DNA of 64,000 nucleotides, from positions 1 to 64,000 of the forward strand of contig NZ_SDVA01000004.1 in NCBI RefSeq assembly GCF_004153545.1, written 5' to 3'. The notes beneath the pieces were generated by a model. The model made no database searches. It saw only the letters and a program-made list of their open reading frames with translations, and had not been told where the DNA came from. Each line of letters begins with the position of its first letter. The first letter of the stretch is position 1. Shown here piece after piece: positions 62,516-64,000 of this stretch. A program made the translations under genes and the position numbers. The DNA is from Serinicoccus sediminis. Its GTDB lineage: Bacteria > Actinomycetota > Actinomycetes > Actinomycetales > Dermatophilaceae.

Positions 62516-64000
62516 ATGAGCGAGCGCATCCCGCAGCACCGCTACACCGCCGAGCTGGCCGGCCAGATCGAGCGCCGCTGGCAGGACCGGTGGGAGCAGG
62601 ACGACACCTTCGCCTCGGCCAACCCGGCCGGCCCGTGGGCGGCGCCGGACGACCCGCGCCTGGCGCAGGGGCGCGAGCACCGGGTGGTCATGGACATGTT
62701 CCCCTACCCCTCCGGCGCGGGCATGCACGTCGGGCACCCGCTGGGTTACGTCGCGACCGACGTCCACGCCCGGTTCCTGCGGACGACCGGCGCCAACGTC
62801 ATGTACGCCATGGGCTTCGACGCCTTCGGCCTGCCCGCCGAGCACTACGCCGTGCAGACCGGCCAGCACCCCCGGGTGACGACCGAGCAGGCGATGGCGA
62901 CCTACCGCCGGCAGATGCGGATGATCGGGCTGTCGCACGAACCGCGCCGCACCTTCGCCACCATCGACCCGGACTACGTGCGGTGGACGCAGTGGATCTT
63001 CCAGCGCATCCACGACGCGTGGTACGACCCGCAGGCCGCGCCGCGGGAGGGGTCGGGGCAGGCGGCGCCCGGTCGGGCCCGCCCGATCAGCGAGCTGGTC
63101 GCCGAGCTGTCCGAGGGGACCCGGCAGACCCCGGACGGCCGCCCGTGGGTGGAGCTGTCGGAGGCGGAGCGGGCCCGGGTGCTGGACGGCTACCGGCTGG
63201 CCTACGTCTCGGCGGCCCCGGTCAACTGGTGCCCCGGCCTGGGGACGGTCCTGGCCAACGAGGAGGTCACTGCCGACGGTCGGTCCGAGCGGGGCGACTT
63301 CCCGGTCTTCAAGCGCAACCTGTCGCAGTGGATGATGCGGATCACCGCGTATGCCGACCGCCTCACCGACGACCTCGACCGGCTGGACTGGCCGGAGCGG
63401 GTGCGGCTCATGCAGCGCAACTGGATCGGCCGCTCGACCGGCGCGCAGGTCGCCTTCGCGACGACGACCGCCGCGGGGGAGCAGGCCCGGCTGGAGGTCT
63501 TCACCACCCGCCCGGACACCCTGTTCGGTGCGACCTTCATGGTCGTGGCCCCCGAGCACCCGCTGGTCGAGCAGATCGTCCCGGACGCGTGGCCGGCCGG
63601 CACCAAGGACGCGTGGACCGGTGGCGCGCCGACCCCGCGCGAGGCGGTGACGGCATACCAGCGGCAGGCCTCGACCAAGAGCGACGTCGAGCGGCAGACC
63701 GAGGGCAAGGCGAAGTCCGGCGTCTTCAGCGGCGCCTGGGCGACCAACCCGGTCACCGGCGACCAGGTGCCGGTCTTCGTCGCCGACTACGTGCTCATGG
63801 GCTACGGGACCGGCGCGATCATGGCGGTGCCCGGCCAGGACGAGCGCGACTGGGACTTCGCCCGGGCCTACGACCTGCCGGTCGTGCGCACGGTGCAGCC
63901 CACGCCAGGCCACCCCGAGGACCAGGCGTTCACCGGCGAGGGCCCGGCGATCAACTCCGCCAACGACGAGGTCAGCCTGGACGGGCTGGGCGTCGCCGAC
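62516..64000 (+). CDS. leuS: leucyl-tRNA synthetase, 5' part (runs off the window)
   Basis: The first 495 residues of a class I aminoacyl-tRNA synthetase that charges tRNA-Leu. The HIGH-type motif is in [20 protein letters not shown] (about residues 64-83), followed by [19 protein letters not shown] and the start of the CP1 editing domain with [19 protein letters not shown]. An insertion of about 40 residues rich in Glu/Arg/Gly (around 180-220) is typical of actinobacterial LeuRS. ATG 62516 has GAGGG 6 bases upstream. KMSKS lies outside the window. Expression is probably controlled by the upstream leader. Confidence 0.96.
   Translation, partial: MSERIPQHRYTAELAGQIERRWQDRWEQDDTFASANPAGPWAAPDDPRLAQGREHRVVMDMFPYPSGAGMHVGHPLGYVATDVHARFLRTTGANVMYAMGFDAFGLPAEHYAVQTGQHPRVTTEQAMATYRRQMRMIGLSHEPRRTFATIDPDYVRWTQWIFQRIHDAWYDPQAAPREGSGQAAPGRARPISELVAELSEGTRQTPDGRPWVELSEAERARVLDGYRLAYVSAAPVNWCPGLGTVLANEEVTADGRSERGDFPVFKRNLSQWMMRITAYADRLTDDLDRLDWPERVRLMQRNWIGRSTGAQVAFATTTAAGEQARLEVFTTRPDTLFGATFMVVAPEHPLVEQIVPDAWPAGTKDAWTGGAPTPREAVTAYQRQASTKSDVERQTEGKAKSGVFSGAWATNPVTGDQVPVFVADYVLMGYGTGAIMAVPGQDERDWDFARAYDLPVVRTVQPTPGHPEDQAFTGEGPAINSANDEVSLDGLGVAD

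Overview
The window is very GC-rich (third codon positions almost always G or C) and carries actinobacterial hallmarks: MtrA-MtrB-LpqB, a WhiB1-type regulator, mycothione reductase, a DUF3499 protein, a 180-kDa-class NAD-glutamate dehydrogenase and a PdtaS-type kinase. Gene order and content suggest a member of the Micrococcales such as the Intrasporangiaceae/Ornithinimicrobium-Serinicoccus group; this placement is inference. No rRNA, tRNA, CRISPR array, IS element or prophage was recognised. It reads as core chromosome.

Layout. At 1-130 a minus-strand antiporter-like segment meets, at about 118-138, the C-terminal membrane part of a plus-strand glycosyltransferase-like gene. Then come DUF5719, a convergent zincin-like protein, DUF3499, phosphomannomutase, Trm112-like, SIS isomerase, tryptophan 2,3-dioxygenase and kynureninase (3.4-9.4 kb). 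Next are mycothione reductase, adenosylhomocysteinase, mtrA, mtrB, lpqB, comF, hpf (9.4-18.1 kb), a strong terminator, a YcaQ-like protein, a tandem GNAT and secA (to 23.4 kb). Region 23.4-28.4 kb holds DUF6459/LysM genes, a BldC/excisionase-like HTH, and an SAF (CpaB-like) plus ParA/CpaE-like pair. Region 28.4-37.6 kb holds proline and glutamate catabolism (PruA, NAD-GDH) and a sensor kinase. Region 37.6-44.4 kb has whiB1, an amidohydrolase, a FhuF-like protein, PPDK with its regulator, and small membrane/acidic proteins. Region 44.5-58.2 kb has miaA, an antiporter, SDRs, hflX, a D-amino-acid-oxidase-like gene, a GH63-like glucosidase, fdhD and a DinG-type helicase. Region 58.2-64 kb has a CHRD surface protein with a divergent ECF sigma/anti-sigma pair, DUF952, holA, rpsT and the start of leuS.

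Regulation is the most interesting layer. More than twenty genes have a -10-like hexamer (mostly TANNNT) placed 6-7 bases before the start codon, the signature of leaderless mRNA. secA and the GNAT gene appear to share one symmetric -10 (TAGCCTA). The ECF sigma gene and the divergent CHRD gene carry identical bipartite promoters (GAACG-N15-ACGTATACCCCT), which predicts the sigma factor's own recognition motif. leuS is preceded by a 13-codon peptide with three consecutive Leu codons followed by a terminator-like hairpin. hpf is preceded by a leaderless 34-codon upstream ORF whose stop overlaps the hpf start codon.
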